DNA of 64,000 nt from positions 9,753,162-9,817,161 of the forward strand of contig NW_004454173.1 in the NCBI RefSeq assembly GCF_000283155.1. Direction: 5' to 3'. The notes under the pieces were generated by a model. The model did no database searches and was not told the DNA's origin. It saw only the letters and a list, made by a program, of their open reading frames with translations. Of this stretch, positions 9,560 through 25,614 are shown in pieces (the first letter of the stretch is position 1; each line of letters starts with the position of its first letter). The stretch comes from Ceratotherium simum simum (Eukaryota > Chordata > Mammalia > Perissodactyla > Rhinocerotidae). Both the position numbers and the translations under genes were made by a program.

Positions 9560-11335
9560 GACTAATAATGAATCCAAAATCAAAAGCTACCAGCCTGAGC
9601 CAAAAGACAGGCATCTTTTAGGCATTATCGTAAAAAACAGCAAAGCAACGGGAAAGTGGGTGGAGGGTAGACCCTGGAAAAAAAAATAAAATATAACAAA
9701 CACACACAGTCAAATAATAATGGCAAGAACAGAAATCACAGGAATGGAAACATCTTTTTAAAAAAATTTCAGTTTATAAAATCCAACCATCTGTGTCACC
9801 CTACCTTTGTCTAGTAAACTGCAAAAGTTGTAGGAAGCACTATAATTTCATTCAAAAATAGATTTTTCAATAGACATTTCTGCAGATTTACTCTAGTGGG
9901 AGTTTGAAAACAGATCAATCAAGGCAGTTCAGAACAAAATAACAGGTTGGATACAAACACCTACTCACTGTCTGCAGCATGTGGATTCATTCATGATTTA
10001 ATTTTTTCCCCAAAGTCTAAAATACATTGGTGCATTTGTGTTCAGTATGTATGAATATAGAAATATTTTATTCATCCAAATTACTCTCCAATTGAGGTTT
10101 TATTCTCATCTATATTTAAAGACAACAGTAACCACTGGATGCCAAGCAAAGACTAAGATTAAAAATGGTGCCAGGCATGACCTAGTTCTCATAGTTTATA
10201 ACTGGTAAAGGATGAAATAAATTATCACCACAATAGACTAAATTATTTGCTAGCACTTATTATTGCTTACCTTATTCAAGCAGTGTATGGGTACTTTTCA
10301 TCCTCCAGCCAACTAAGTAAGGTAGAGGGAGGTCTCATCTCCAATTATCATGGTCTAGATAAAGCCAGGCTACTGAGCAAGTCATCCATGGCCCAATATG
10401 GACAACTTCTTCTCATTCTTGGATTGTAGCTGTCAATTGATTCCTTAGTCCCTTACTCAGAGGCTAGTGGCAGAGTGGTGAGAAGAAGAAATACAAACTA
10501 GCCCACACCACTGCACTAAAGTAATTTCAACATGGTACATAATATGAATGCCCTTAATATTACTCCTAGAGAGAGGCTTGGGTCATTCAGGATTTAATTT
10601 AGTCATACAATGCTTCCATATCATTACTAGAGAAAAATAGTACTGCCTACTACCTGAGACACAAAAAGTTTACTGATAATTATATTAGCTAATAATAATA
10701 TAAACTTTGCATTGGAGCACTCTTAAACTATGCCAAAAGCCATGACAAACTATATATACACTTGAATGTTCTGAAATACTGTCACAGAAAATATTAAAGA
10801 TCTCATTTATTTATAATTTTTCTAATAAACCCTTGAGCATTATTTTATTTAATTTCTGATACATGAAAGGAAAAATAAAACTGAGGTTTCAGATGAAATC
10901 TACCTTTACAGATAAGGCCTGTAGGTCAGCTAGAAAAGATAAATGTCAATAATAACTCTGAATGCTTCATAATATTTCAATGGGTAACAACTGAGGGACA
11001 CAAGTGGACTTGACAATAGTTAAGTTCCCTTACCATGTTTGGATACAGGTAGAAAAGTCAGTTTTCAGACATTTGGGGCATGATGCTTTCACACAACACG
11101 CTGAAGAATAGTTCCTTATAAGGAAAGACTAAGCATAGTCTCTCTTACTCAACAAGCAGGTTACTTGAAGACCACAGGAAAAACATTCCAGTTGTTCCCT
11201 GGGCATGGCCCAGCTTAGCCTCCTCAGGGATTCTGAGTCCTCAGAATTTTTTTAACATGGCATTTGTTTTATCACCGTGGAAAAACCAGTTAGTTTCATT
11301 TGTAAAACTATAGTACTTAGATGTACTAATAAAAA
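9560..11335. other. Intronic sequence, nothing firmly recognised
   Basis: A+T-rich sequence. A stretch near 10800-10900 faintly resembles a reversed MIR (AAAACTGAGGTTTCAGATG) but is too weak to call. Confidence 0.45.
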
Positions 11336-11731
11336 TTGTTAGGGCACATGAGAAGATGTTCAACATCACTAATTATTAGGGAAATGCAGATCAAAACTAC
11401 AGTGAGATATCACCTTATACCTCTCAGAATGGCTGTCATTAACAAGACAAAAAATAACGAATGTTGGAGAGGATGTGGAGAAAAGGGAACCCTCACACAC
11501 TGCTGGTGGGAGTGCAAACTGGTGCAGCCACTATGGAAAAGAGTATGGACATTTCTCAAAAAATTAAAAATAGAAATACCATATGATCCAGCTATCCTAC
11601 TACTGGGTATTTATCCAAAGAACACGAAATCAACAATTCAAGGAGATTCATGTATCCCTATGTTCATCACAGCATTATTCACAATAGCCAAGACATGGAA
11701 GCAACCCAAGTGCCCATCAACAGATGAATAG
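11336..11731 (+). pseudogene. L1 ORF2 C-terminal remnant, premature stop
   Basis: This frame encodes the C-terminal ORF2p segment with [15 protein letters not shown], the Cys-containing motif [19 protein letters not shown], and LLLGIYPKN. It ends in a TAG at 11729-11731, where the homologous frame in the neighbouring L1 continues for about 60 more residues. ORF2p is the L1 endonuclease/reverse transcriptase; only the Cys-rich C-terminal part is present here, so it is inactive. Confidence 0.8.
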
Positions 11732-12135
11732 ATAAAGAAGATGTGGTATATATACACAATGGAATACTACTTAGCCATAAAAAAAATAAAATTATGCCAT
11801 TTATCTGACACGATTGGACGGACCTTGAGGGTATTATGTTAAGTGAAATAAGCCAGACAAAGAAAGACAAACACTGTATGATTTCACTAATGTGTGGAAG
11901 ATAAACAGGAACATGGGTGAGAAGAACAGATTAGTGGTTACCAGAGGGGAAAAGGGTTGAGGGGAGGGTGAAAGGGGTAAAGGGGCACACATGTATGGTG
12001 ACGGATAAAAACTAGACTATTGGTGGTGAGCACAATGCAGTCTATACAGAAACTGATATATAATAACGTACACCTGAAATTACACAATGTTATAAGCCGA
12101 TATGTCCTCAATAAAATAATTAAATAAAAAAAAAA
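11336..12135 (+). mobile_element. 5'-truncated LINE-1 3' end with poly-A, plus strand
   Basis: Contains the ORF2 C-terminal region, the 3'UTR and a terminal A-run at 12126-12135. It is truncated at the 5' side. Point mutations have broken the frame. Its sequence is homologous to the minus-strand L1 at 12240-13210, so the two form an inverted pair with about 100 bp between them. Confidence 0.88.
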
Positions 12136-12239
12136 CCTAAGAGGACAGGCTAAGCTATTAACTGAACAAAAATTGTTGGGAAATAATTACTGAATTATTA
12201 TAGAATTTTATTCTATAATTTTTTCATACAGAATCTCTT

Positions 12240-13210
12240 TTTTTTTTTTTTAATTTTTTGTTTATTGCAGTAACATTGGTTTATAACATTGTAAAAATTT
12301 CAGGTGTACATCATTGTACTTCTATTTCTGCATGGACTACATCATGTTCACCACCAAAATACTAATTACAACCCATCACCACACACATGTACCGAATTAT
12401 CCCTTTCACCCTCCTCCCTCCCCCCTTCCCCTCTGGTAACCACCAATCCAATCTCTGTCCCTATGTGTTTGTATATTGTTGTTATTATCTACTACTTAAT
12501 GAAGGAAATCATACGGTATTTGACCTTCTCCCTCTGACTTATTTCACTTTGCATTATACCCTCAATGTCCATCCATGTTGTCACAAATGGCTGGATTTCG
12601 TCGTTTCTTATGGCTGAGTAGTATTCCACTGTGTATATATACCACAGCTTCTTTATCCATTCGTCCCTTGATGGGCACTTAGGTTGCTTCCAAGTCTTGG
12701 CTATCGTGAATAAGGCTGCAATGAACACAGGGGTGCATGTACCTTTGCAAATTGGTGTTTTCAAGTTCTTTGGATAAATACCCAACAGTGGAATAGCTGG
12801 ATCATATGGTAGTTCTATCGTTGATTTTTTGAGGAATCTCCATACTGTTTTCCATAGTGGCTGCACCAGTTTGCACTCCCACCAGCAGTGTATGAGAGTT
12901 CCCTTCTCTCCACATCCTCTCCAACCCATGTTGTTTCCTGTCTTGTTAATTATAGCCATTCTGACGGGCGTGAGATGATATCTCATTGTAGTTTTGATTT
13001 GCATTTCCCTGATAGTTAGTGATTTTGAACATCTTTTCATGTGTCTGTTGGCCATCTGTATATCTTCTTTGGAGAAATGTCTGTTCAGGTCTTTTGCCCA
13101 TTTTTTAATTGGGTTGGCAGTTTTTTTGTTGTTGAGATGCATGAGTTCTTTATATATTTTGGAGATTAAGCCCTTATCAGATGTATGGTTTGCAAATATC
13201 TTCTCCCAAT
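12240..13210 (-). mobile_element. Young 5'-truncated LINE-1, minus strand, 15-bp target duplication
   Basis: A poly-T start (poly-A on the minus strand) at 12240 is followed by the reversed 3'UTR and ORF2 C-terminus. A perfect duplication CATACAGAATCTCTT lies at 12225-12239 and 13211-13225. The intact duplication and open ORF2 frame indicate a fairly recent, target-primed insertion truncated to 971 bp. Confidence 0.95.
12492..13210 (-). pseudogene. L1 ORF2 C-terminal fragment, frame intact to natural stop
   Basis: The minus-strand frame is open from the truncation point (13210) to the stop at 12492; the first Met is at 13142. It includes [19 protein letters not shown], the Cys-rich motif [31 protein letters not shown] and [18 protein letters not shown], all typical of the ORF2p C-terminal domain. 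Endonuclease and reverse transcriptase domains are missing through 5' truncation, so this is a dead fragment, not a gene. Confidence 0.85.
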
Positions 13211-13225
13211 CATACAGAATCTCTT

Positions 13226-15430
13226 GAATATATGTGTCTGAATTTAAACAAGATACGATATACAGTAGTACTCCAAATCATTCAGACACAGCTGTCATGT
13301 AACCTTCGTGTCAGGACCTGCAAGTCCATTTTGTACTACATTCTGCCTGTATCCTTTACCAGCAGGGAGTTAATTCCCTCCTGAAGCAGACAGATCATTG
13401 CATTTTAAAATACTTTGTCACCTGTCATACTTCTCCCCAAGTCTTCAATTAGCCAAACTAAATATTCATATTTCCGTTCTTCACCATATAACAAAGATTC
13501 CCAGCACTTCATACCACCACGGTTATCTTCTGGTAAGTGTACTGCCACTTGATAGTGTTTCTTGTCAAATATCCAGCTGGAAACTGAACACAATATTTTA
13601 TCTATGATCTGATTAACATGGACGGTATCAGAATGATTCTTCATCCAAAGACAAGAGTGCTTTTAATGCATCTTAGGACCAATTCAGTTTTGTTTTACTA
13701 GATTCATGTGTGTATATTTACATGACATATTAACACAGCACATTTCACTGTGGAACTCTTCTTGGAAGGCTGGTGCCTTCACTCATCTTCAGCTGTACAT
13801 CCTCTCAGGAACTTCTTGAAGCATTTAAATATTAAACCAAGAAAATGATGCCATGTATGAGAACGTCATCCTTGATTTTCACATTTGGGAAGACGAAAAA
13901 ATATTTAGACATGCTTTCCTAAATTAAAAACAAAAATACAAAAGTAAACTGACTAAAAGGAAGTTACCTTAACTTGTAGAAAAAACTATATTGCCTACTG
14001 TATTTGGAAGAAGTAGAGTCCTTCTTTGACAGATTTGTTTAAAAAATAATCCAAGATTTTAAAATATTCAAAATCTCAATTTGTTTAAATTCTAAAGGCA
14101 TAATTCTGCCTGAATGTTTTGCATAATTCTGCCAGAACTTCTCATGTAATGGCATCTTCCTACTGACACTTTATGCTTATTACAAAACACATGAAATGAG
14201 AAATGAAGAGCAAAGAGCTTTTTTCTACTGATTTTTTTCAAACTACATGTTAGAAAAAAAAGACAGGGGAAAATAAAAAATGGTAAGATTTTAAGCTTCA
14301 TTTTATAAAATCAGCTGGAAAAACATCCAGTATGATGGAAAATATGTGGTCTACACAACATTATATAAGTTGTACATCTTTTCATATGGTTCCAACAGCT
14401 GAAAATGACGTCTCTAGCCATTTACTTCATTTGAATTATTCCCAGTAAAGTAATTTCAAACTGCAGGATAGATTTTTTTGAGCTTTGACCATCATCCTTT
14501 CTATTTTTTTCCCATAATCTCCTCTTTCCCTTTAAATCCTCACTCATTCCACCCATTTCTCAGTCTTTTAAATGCACAGAATGTTAGCAAGTAGCAAAGC
14601 CCAGAGGACGGATTTTGGTTATTAAATTTAAAAAGAATCTAAAGCAACTATAGTAATTAGTAGTCAATAAAATACTTTCAACTAAATAAAATTAATCTAG
14701 GTACTGTTCTATATAAAAAATATTGCCTGAGGCAAACTTTCATGGTAGAAATGCTACAATCTCCAAGTCAGTATTGATTTTAATGCCACAATTTGTATTA
14801 GAGAAAGCATTATTCACATAAGGCAAGTTAAGACTGAATTAAATCACAATGATTAATTTGCTTGTGGCGAAAGCTGAATTCAAAAAATCTATAAAGCTAA
14901 ATATGTGGAAACGATAGAAGGAAATCTCAGTAATTGGGGCAAAGGTTTTTCTCTAATTAGCTGCAATGCATCATTAAATTCTATTGTACTAGCAGTTAAA
15001 AGAAATATAGCTGTTTTAGAACTAACAAGAGAAGAGAAGCACTAGAACAAAGACATTTGCCTTCATACATTATATATTTCAATCTTTCTCAGTATATACT
15101 CATAATCTGATAACAACCATCATTAATAATATATCTGAAAGAAACAATCAACAAAATGTGAAATAAGAAACATAAGATAAGACAAAGTATTTGGCTTCCT
15201 GAGGAACAGGAGGTCTAACAGAGGTCTCTGACATCAAATACGGGGTAACTGTTCAAGTTCATTCATTCAAGTTACATTCTCAAGTACATCTATATTTCTA
15301 AGATTGGACTACAATTACAGAATTTATATGATTACTGTCATCAACCTTTCATTTCTTTTTTCCACCCTTGAATTTTAACAGGCTCAATCAATTTCATTCT
15401 TATTCTCAAAAAAGCCTACAGTACAGATGA
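13226..15430. other. Intronic sequence, nothing recognised
   Basis: Long stretch without a family I can name. A 79-codon minus-strand frame (13644-13405) has no recognisable motif and is treated as chance. Confidence 0.5.
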
Positions 15431-15434
15431 ACAG

Positions 15435-15436
15435 AT

Positions 15437-15486
<50 letters not shown>
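15435..15486 (+). repeat. (GATA)n / (GACA)n microsatellite
   Basis: About nine GATA units run into three or four GACA units. This compound tetranucleotide repeat is likely to be length-polymorphic. Confidence 0.95.
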
Positions 15487-15589
15487 AAGCTTTATTATGA
15501 AAGCTCATTGGCTGCTGTGCTGAAAATACACTCTAAAGAGACAAAGTTGGAAGCAGTTATTTGGCTACACAAAAATGCAGGTGGAACGT

Positions 15590-15955
15590 GATGGCAACTA
15601 GGACCAGGTGATAGCAATGTAGGTGGTGAGAACTGGAGATAGAGCCAACAGGTTTTAGTGCAGGTTTAAATGTGGGGGGTTTGGTCCAGCAACTAAAGGG
15701 TGGAGTTTCCATTAACTGCATTGGGGAATAATGTTGGTGGAACAAGTTTATGAGAGACGACTAGGAGTTCAGTTCTGGACAACTTCATTGGACATAAGTA
15801 AGCAGATAGATAGGAAAGTCTGTAGTTCAGGGAACAGGTCCAAGAGGAGTATGTACATTCAGGTAGTGTTAACATATATTTTTAAAGTCATGAGATTGAA
15901 GGCATCATTGAAGGAGAGAATATAGACAGAAAAGGGAAGAGACAGAAGAATTGAG
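15590..15955 (-). mobile_element. Ancient L2-like LINE interior, minus strand
   Basis: The plus strand contains the ordered segments AGCAATGTAGGTGGTGAGAA, TAGAGCCAACAGG, GGAGTTCAGTTCTGGAC and TCATGAGATTGAAGGCATC, which match the reverse complement of the 3' half of L2 as I know it. Strong divergence and no open frame. Confidence 0.55.
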
Positions 15956-16084
15956 CTCTAAAATATCCCCAAATTTAGGATTTTATCTTGAGGAAATTGT
16001 TTTCAAGAAATGTCCTACCAAATTACACACAGACCAGAATTATGTGATAGTGTCAGTCACTACAGCCTTTGCTAAGATTGGGCA

Positions 16085-17175
16085 TTATCTTTGTCCATTT
16101 GACATTTACAAATGGTTTCTTGCTGTTTCAATATTTATTCATTACAAGTGAAAATAAGCTTTTTTTGTATGTTTATTAGTAATTTATATTTTTGTCTTCT
16201 ATACATTTCCTACCTATGTACTCAGCTCATTTTTCTCCCCAGGTATTCTAATTCTTATTGATTTATAAAATCACTTTACATATTAAGGTATTTAACTTTT
16301 CATTTGTGATATTTGTTGCAAATGCTTTATCTCATTTTCATTTTCATGGTTTTTCTGTGAGAGGTTTTATATTTTTTAGCCAAATCTGTTTATGTTACTT
16401 TATTATGTATCCCATTACTTTAATAAGTATGAAGATAAATTAAAAGCATTCACATATTTTCTTCTGATAGTTTATGGTTTCTTATTTTTTACACTTAACT
16501 CTCAGTCCTTCTGGTATTTATGATAGGCCATGTCTCATTAAATATTTTCTTATATTTTTAGCTCATTTTACAGTTACATTAAATACTATATCAATTCCAT
16601 CTTTGTGATATGTCCTTTAACTCTTATTAAGGTCTTCTCTATAGTAAAGTCTGGTTCTGAGATATGTGTTCCCTTTCTTTGCTTTGGCTACTAATTCTTG
16701 TGTATATAGTTCCATATTTTCTTATCGTATTTTAAAGTTATATGTTACATATACTATTTATTTATCAAATAACTGAATACCTGACAGGTATGTGGGTCTT
16801 CCACTCTGGTTATTAGGTTCTCTACTAATCCAGAGAGTTGGATGCCAATTTTTGTTTTCTTCTTGTTCAAGATAGCATATGGTGGGCCGGCCCCGTGGCT
16901 TAGAGGTTAAGTGCGCGCGCTCCGCTGCTGGCGGCCCGGGGTTCGGGTCCCGGGCACACACTGACGCACCGCTTCTCCAGCCATGCTGAGGCCGCGTCCC
17001 ACATACAGCAACTAGAAGGATGTGCAGCTATGACATACAACTATCTACTGGGGCTTTGGGGGAATAAATAAATAAATAAAATTAAAAAAAGAAAAAAAAG
17101 ATAGCATATGGTGTGTAGTCTAAGAATGCATTTTTAAATTCAGCCTCATTGACTATGCAATTAGTGGGAATCTCC
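16085..17175 (-). mobile_element. Ancient L1M ORF2 fragment, minus strand, split by an ERE
   Basis: T-rich antisense L1 ORF2-like sequence runs through 16085-16869, is interrupted by the SINE at 16885-17098, and resumes at 17099 with GATAGCATATGGTG and TGCATTTTTAAATTCAGCC. The break falls exactly at the SINE target duplication. Similarity to L1M is spread over the whole length but weak. Confidence 0.5.
16885..17098 (+). mobile_element. ERE SINE with target-site duplication
   Basis: GGCCGGCCCCGTGGCTTAG head, GGTTCGGGTCC B box, CATACAGCAACTAGAAGGAT body, TACTGGGGCTTTGGGGGAAT and A-rich tail. A 15-bp perfect duplication AGATAGCATATGGTG is at 16870-16884 and 17099-17113. Short ERE form. Confidence 0.95.
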
Positions 17176-21720
<4,545 letters not shown>

Positions 21721-21724
21721 ATTA

Positions 21725-21965
21725 TTTGTGCATTTTTTTTACTTTGAAATAAGTTGCAAAAATTACGCCAAAATTCACATGTACCCACATACAGCTTCTT
21801 TCAATGATGACATCTTACTCAACTAAAGTAATTTATCAAAACCAGGAAATTGATAATGGCACAATACAACTAAACAGACTAAACACCTTATTCATATTGC
21901 ACCAGTTTTTTACATGCACTTATTTTTTTGGTGTATAATTTTATAAAATTTTATCACATATACAG
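21725..21965 (+). mobile_element. Probable ancient LINE remnant
   Basis: Segments such as AAATAAGTTGCAAAAATTAC, TTATCAAAACCAGGAAATTG and ATTGCACCAGTTTTT follow the order of a common mammalian LINE 3' region ('gtaagttgcagacat...atcaaaatcaggaaatt...caccagttgt'). Exact family not certain. Confidence 0.4.
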
Positions 21966-22249
21966 ATCTGTTTAATATATGTATATTTTTAAAAAGAGAA
22001 AGCACTTCTTCCTTAAAAATGTTTTCAATATTTAGGACTAGTATACCTTTCAAAAAAACCGTGAGAGCAAGTATGATATTCTATAGCAAGCAACAACACT
22101 GCTTCCCACCAAAGTCTGTGTTCCCAGGATAAATGGGCACATCTTTAATGAGAGAGGCCCTGGGACATGACACACAATAATGAAGGACATTGATCTCAGT
22201 AAAAACTCTCTATGCTGCTAACTCCCAAAGTAATACCTCTCCTCTGAAT

Positions 22250-22534
22250 TACAGACACACATATCTTCTTGGATGTCTAATAGCCATTCAAGTCAAACAT
22301 GTTCAAAACAGAACTCTTAATTTATAACACCCTCTCTCCAGCAACCAAATGCACTTTTCACCTCAGTAAATTGCAAAACCATGCCTAGTTACTCAGACCA
22401 AAAGCTACAAAGTCATTCTTCAATTCACTCTTTGATTCATCTCCTACATCTAATCCATCAACAATTCCTGTTGGCTCTACCTTCAAAATACAGCCTCAGT
22501 TCAATCACTGCTCAGTACCTCTACCAGCATCCTT
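22250..22534 (+). mobile_element. LINE L2, plus strand, left part
   Basis: Ends with the L2 segment CTGTTGGCTCTACCTTCAAA and TCAATCACTGCTCAGTACC, which is cut by the MIR that follows. The same L2 resumes after the MIR. Confidence 0.65.
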
Positions 22535-22765
22535 GCATAGTCTTTAAGAGTATGTGCTTTTTCACTTACTAGCTGTGTGTCTTTGGGCCAGTTACTAAAC
22601 CTCTTGGCTTCTATTTCCTCACGTAACTTTAAAATTACACTAGAATCTTCACAAAAGGGTTGTCTTAAATGAGATAACTCATATAAAACAGTTTAAAAGA
22701 GAGTCCCATAGGGAGCAAATATCCATGAAATGTTGTGTATCATCATCATCATCCTCATTATGGAA
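22535..22765 (+). mobile_element. MIR inserted into L2, plus strand
   Basis: AAGAGTATGTGCTTTTTCAC, then TTACTAGCTGTGTGTCTTTG, GGCCAGTTACTAAACCTCTT, and TTGTCTTAAATGAGATAACT give the MIR order nearly end to end. It ends in a CATCATCATCATCCTCATTA stretch typical of the MIR 3' part. Confidence 0.75.
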
Positions 22766-22769
22766 ATAG

Positions 22770-23355
22770 CTTCCAAACAATTAATTTTTCACACAGCAGA
22801 AAGACTGATTTAAAAAAAAAAAAAAAAAAGAATGAGATCATCTCGGCCCTCCTCTACTTAAAATCTTTTCCATCACACCTAGACTTAAGTACAACCTAGT
22901 CATGGTCCAAGGACACATATGCCTCACTGATCATAACTTCTCGTCTTCCCCTCACTACCTGTGCTCCAGCCACACCTGCCTTCTTGTTACTCAAACATTC
23001 TAAACCCATTCATTCTTCATGGTCCCTTCACTAGTTGATCCTTCTGCCTCAAACACTCTTCTTCAAGATCTTCACCTGGTCTGATTCCTCTCCTCACCTG
23101 TCTAAACATCTCCTTCCTCCAATATCACTCTCCATCCCCTTACTATGCCTATGTTCTTAATCTTATATATCACTACTTTAATTTATATTACATATTCATT
23201 TATTTCTTTATTGTCTATCTTCCCCATCAGAAATGTAAACTCCATGAGTGTAGGCATAAGCCTTGTCCTTTTTGCTCACTGCTGTTTTTCCAGAACACAG
23301 ACCTTGGAACACGTTCTTGGAACATCGTAGGTGTTCAAATATTTTTTCCAATAAA
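22770..23355 (+). mobile_element. LINE L2 3' end, plus strand, right part
   Basis: Continues the L2 at 22250 after the MIR. It includes CCTACTTAAAATC-like and CTGTGCTCCAGCCACACCTG segments, CTTCTGCCTCAAACACTCTT, then the tail CAGAAATGTAAACTCCATGA, TTTTTGCTCACTGCTG and CATCGTAGGTGTTCAAATAT. One of the best preserved L2 copies here. It contains an 18-base A-run near 22812-22829. Confidence 0.8.
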
Positions 23356-23860
23356 TTCACACCAAAACCCTGAGGAATAGTTTTTCAGAAACATGCTTTT
23401 TTTCAAATCAAAGTCTCACTACTGCTGATACAAAAACATAGAAGGAATACACATTATTAATGCAGATAGGAGAATAAAATATTTAGAAGCTAAGGTAATA
23501 TATGCCCTGGCCATATTAAGATAAATGAATTGGGAAGGCCTATTGTCATTCATCAAACATGAATGCCCATGCTTGGCCTGGCTAGTTTTGTAGAGGCCTG
23601 TTATATAATGTTACCCTTTGAATGGGGTGCCATGTAGTCAATTTGCCTACTTTACTAGTAATAATTAGGCTAATTTGTTAAAACTTGATGTCTCCTTTTT
23701 TATATGCTCTCCTGCAGCCTTTTAGACTAAAGACAAGTTAAGAGAAGCTAATTTTGCAAGCTTATCATATTTAAAGTCTTGGTAATTTGGCATACATACT
23801 AGTAAATGTTTCATCTAAAAATTCTTACATTTTTCTTATTCACCACAAAGGGATTATTTT
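23356..23860. other. Intronic sequence, nothing recognised
   Basis: No repeat or gene recognised. Confidence 0.45.
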
Positions 23861-23864
23861 GAAG

Positions 23865-24600
23865 ATAATTATGGTATTAAAGATGACTACAAATTCTCTG
23901 GCACCCTGTCCATTGAGAAACAGGAACTATATCCCTTCCCCTTAAATCTAGGCATACCCCATGACTATTTGACCAATGGAAAATGGTAACTGCGATCATA
24001 TGCCAATATCTGGGCCCAGGCCTTAAGAAACTAGAAATTCCCACATTCCTCACTGTTGGAACACCTGCTCTTGAAATCTAGCTTTCATATTGTGAGGAAG
24101 CCCAGGCATTCTTCTAGAGAGGGCCACATGGAGAGGAATCAAGGCCACTGGCCAATAGCCTTGGCTAAGCTTCCAGCTAAGCACTGGCCTTAGACTGAGA
24201 AATTTAAAATACTGATATGAGAAGACATTTCTGGTAACACTTAAGGCTACATACGTAGGTGGTTCAGCCATCACTTCTCTTTCTATTTATATTCATATTT
24301 AATAATGACAGTTAAGATTTGAAGGAAAATGTTCCATCAACCTGTGATTGCATGTGCAGCACATAGCTTGACAACATCAGCTTACCAGCCATGTATGTGG
24401 CTGAGCCAACTAAGTGGATTTTTCAGACCCATTCAAGCCACTCCAGCTGATACCACATGGACTAGAAATAAGTCATGCCCTCCTAGCCCTGCATAAATTA
24501 CAGATTCATGAGTAAAACAAATGGTCATTCTTGTTTTAAGCCACTAAGTTTTGTTAGTTATGCAGCTATAATAACTTAAACCCTAATAAAACAGATTGAT
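23865..24600 (+). mobile_element. MaLR LTR (MLT1-type), plus strand, interrupted
   Basis: The left part has TGACCAATGGAAAATGG, ACTGTTGGAACACCTGCTCT and GTGAGGAAGCCCAGGCATTC. The right part ends with TTGTTTTAAGCCACTAAGTT and GTTAGTTATGCAGCTATAAT, the characteristic MLT1 3' end. The middle (24183-24376) is foreign and is a copy of the segment at 25412. A solitary LTR of an ancient endogenous retrovirus-like (MaLR) element; no coding region. Confidence 0.75.
24183..24376. repeat. Unclassified 190-bp repeat, copy A (inside the MLT1 LTR)
   Basis: Homologous over its whole length to 25412-25614 in the same orientation, roughly 85% identical by eye. Shared blocks include TGGCCTTAGACTGAG, TTTCTGGTAAC, TTTCTATTTATATTCA and GGAAAATGTTCCATCAA. 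Not a family I recognise. Confidence 0.85.
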
Positions 24601-24849
24601 TCTCAGTTGGGTAGGGAGTCTGGGGGAGGAGGGTAGTGAGCTCCTTATGATGCACATCAGAGCCCAATAGTGAATTTTGGAACATACTTGTTTAAATATT
24701 TAATATATTTTAAAACTCAAAAACACTTATTATTTTTATAATATAAACATTAAAGTCTTGAATGCATGTTTAATGTCTTCAAAAAGAGACGTAGATTAAA
24801 AGATTGAATAATGCCTTAACACTAATCACAGACTTCATTATTCACTCAA

Positions 24850-24965
24850 GCGTCGTTGAAGTCGGTAGATATTTACTGAACACCTATTATATGCCACTAC
24901 ACTAGCCACTAGTGATACGATAATAAAAAAGACAGACAGAACCCCGCTCTCAAGTAGCATCTGCT
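24850..24965 (-). mobile_element. LINE L2 tail, minus strand
   Basis: Plus strand reads AGATATTTACTGAACACCTA then TATATGCCACTACACTAGCC, the reversed L2 tail. Short and diverged. Confidence 0.55.
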
Positions 24966-25043
24966 ACTACCTACAGAAAAGTATTAGTCTTTAATTCTCC
25001 CAAATCACAGTCTTTGAAAGAAAGCTAATGATCTTTTTCTTTT

Positions 25044-25075
25044 CATACAAAAATCCATAATACAAAAATCCATAA
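25044..25075. repeat. Two-copy 15-bp tandem repeat
   Basis: ATACAAAAATCCATA is repeated back to back. Minor slippage duplication. Confidence 0.8.
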
Positions 25076-25411
25076 ATAAACTTATAGCCATTCAAAGTAT
25101 ATAAACTAAATATAGTTTACTTCTCACGGTTAATTCGCAGAGTCAAACAAGAATCTATGTTCAGCTAATTAGTTGTAACTCAGCCTCCACTCTTACGAGT
25201 TGCTCATGATAACAGATAAGATGATGTATCCAGGCCTCTGAAGAAATTATGTTCTCTAATCACTTCATTTTGTTTGCTCCTTAGGTCAAGCTGCACCCAT
25301 TCATCTCCTTATTAATGATTTGTATTTTTAAACTTTTCGTGTCTGTTCATGATGACATCCAACATTTACTTTTCCTAATTATCTTTCTTTTATAAATCTT
25401 GGCAAGTAATC

Positions 25412-25614
25412 ATTGGCCTTAGACTGAGCAATTTAAAATATTAATATGAAAATGCATTTCTGGTAACCTTTAAAACCACATAGGTGGTTCCACCATAAGT
25501 TCCCTTTCTATTTATATTCACTAAAGTCCAATTTTAATAATGATATTTAAGATGTGGAAGGAAAATGTTCCATCAATCTGTGATTGTATGTGTAGCACAC
25601 AGCCTCATAAAACA
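25412..25614. repeat. Unclassified 200-bp repeat, copy B
   Basis: Second copy of the segment at 24183. It has about 10 extra bases (CTAAAGTCCA) in the middle and lacks 4 bases in the ACATACGTAGG area. Flanks are not LTR-like. Confidence 0.85.

Noticed and set aside
13405..13644. 79-codon minus-strand frame as a possible extra KCNH5 or other exon
   Set aside because: No similarity to EAG-channel segments expected after the C-linker exon, no convincing splice sites, and no known motif.
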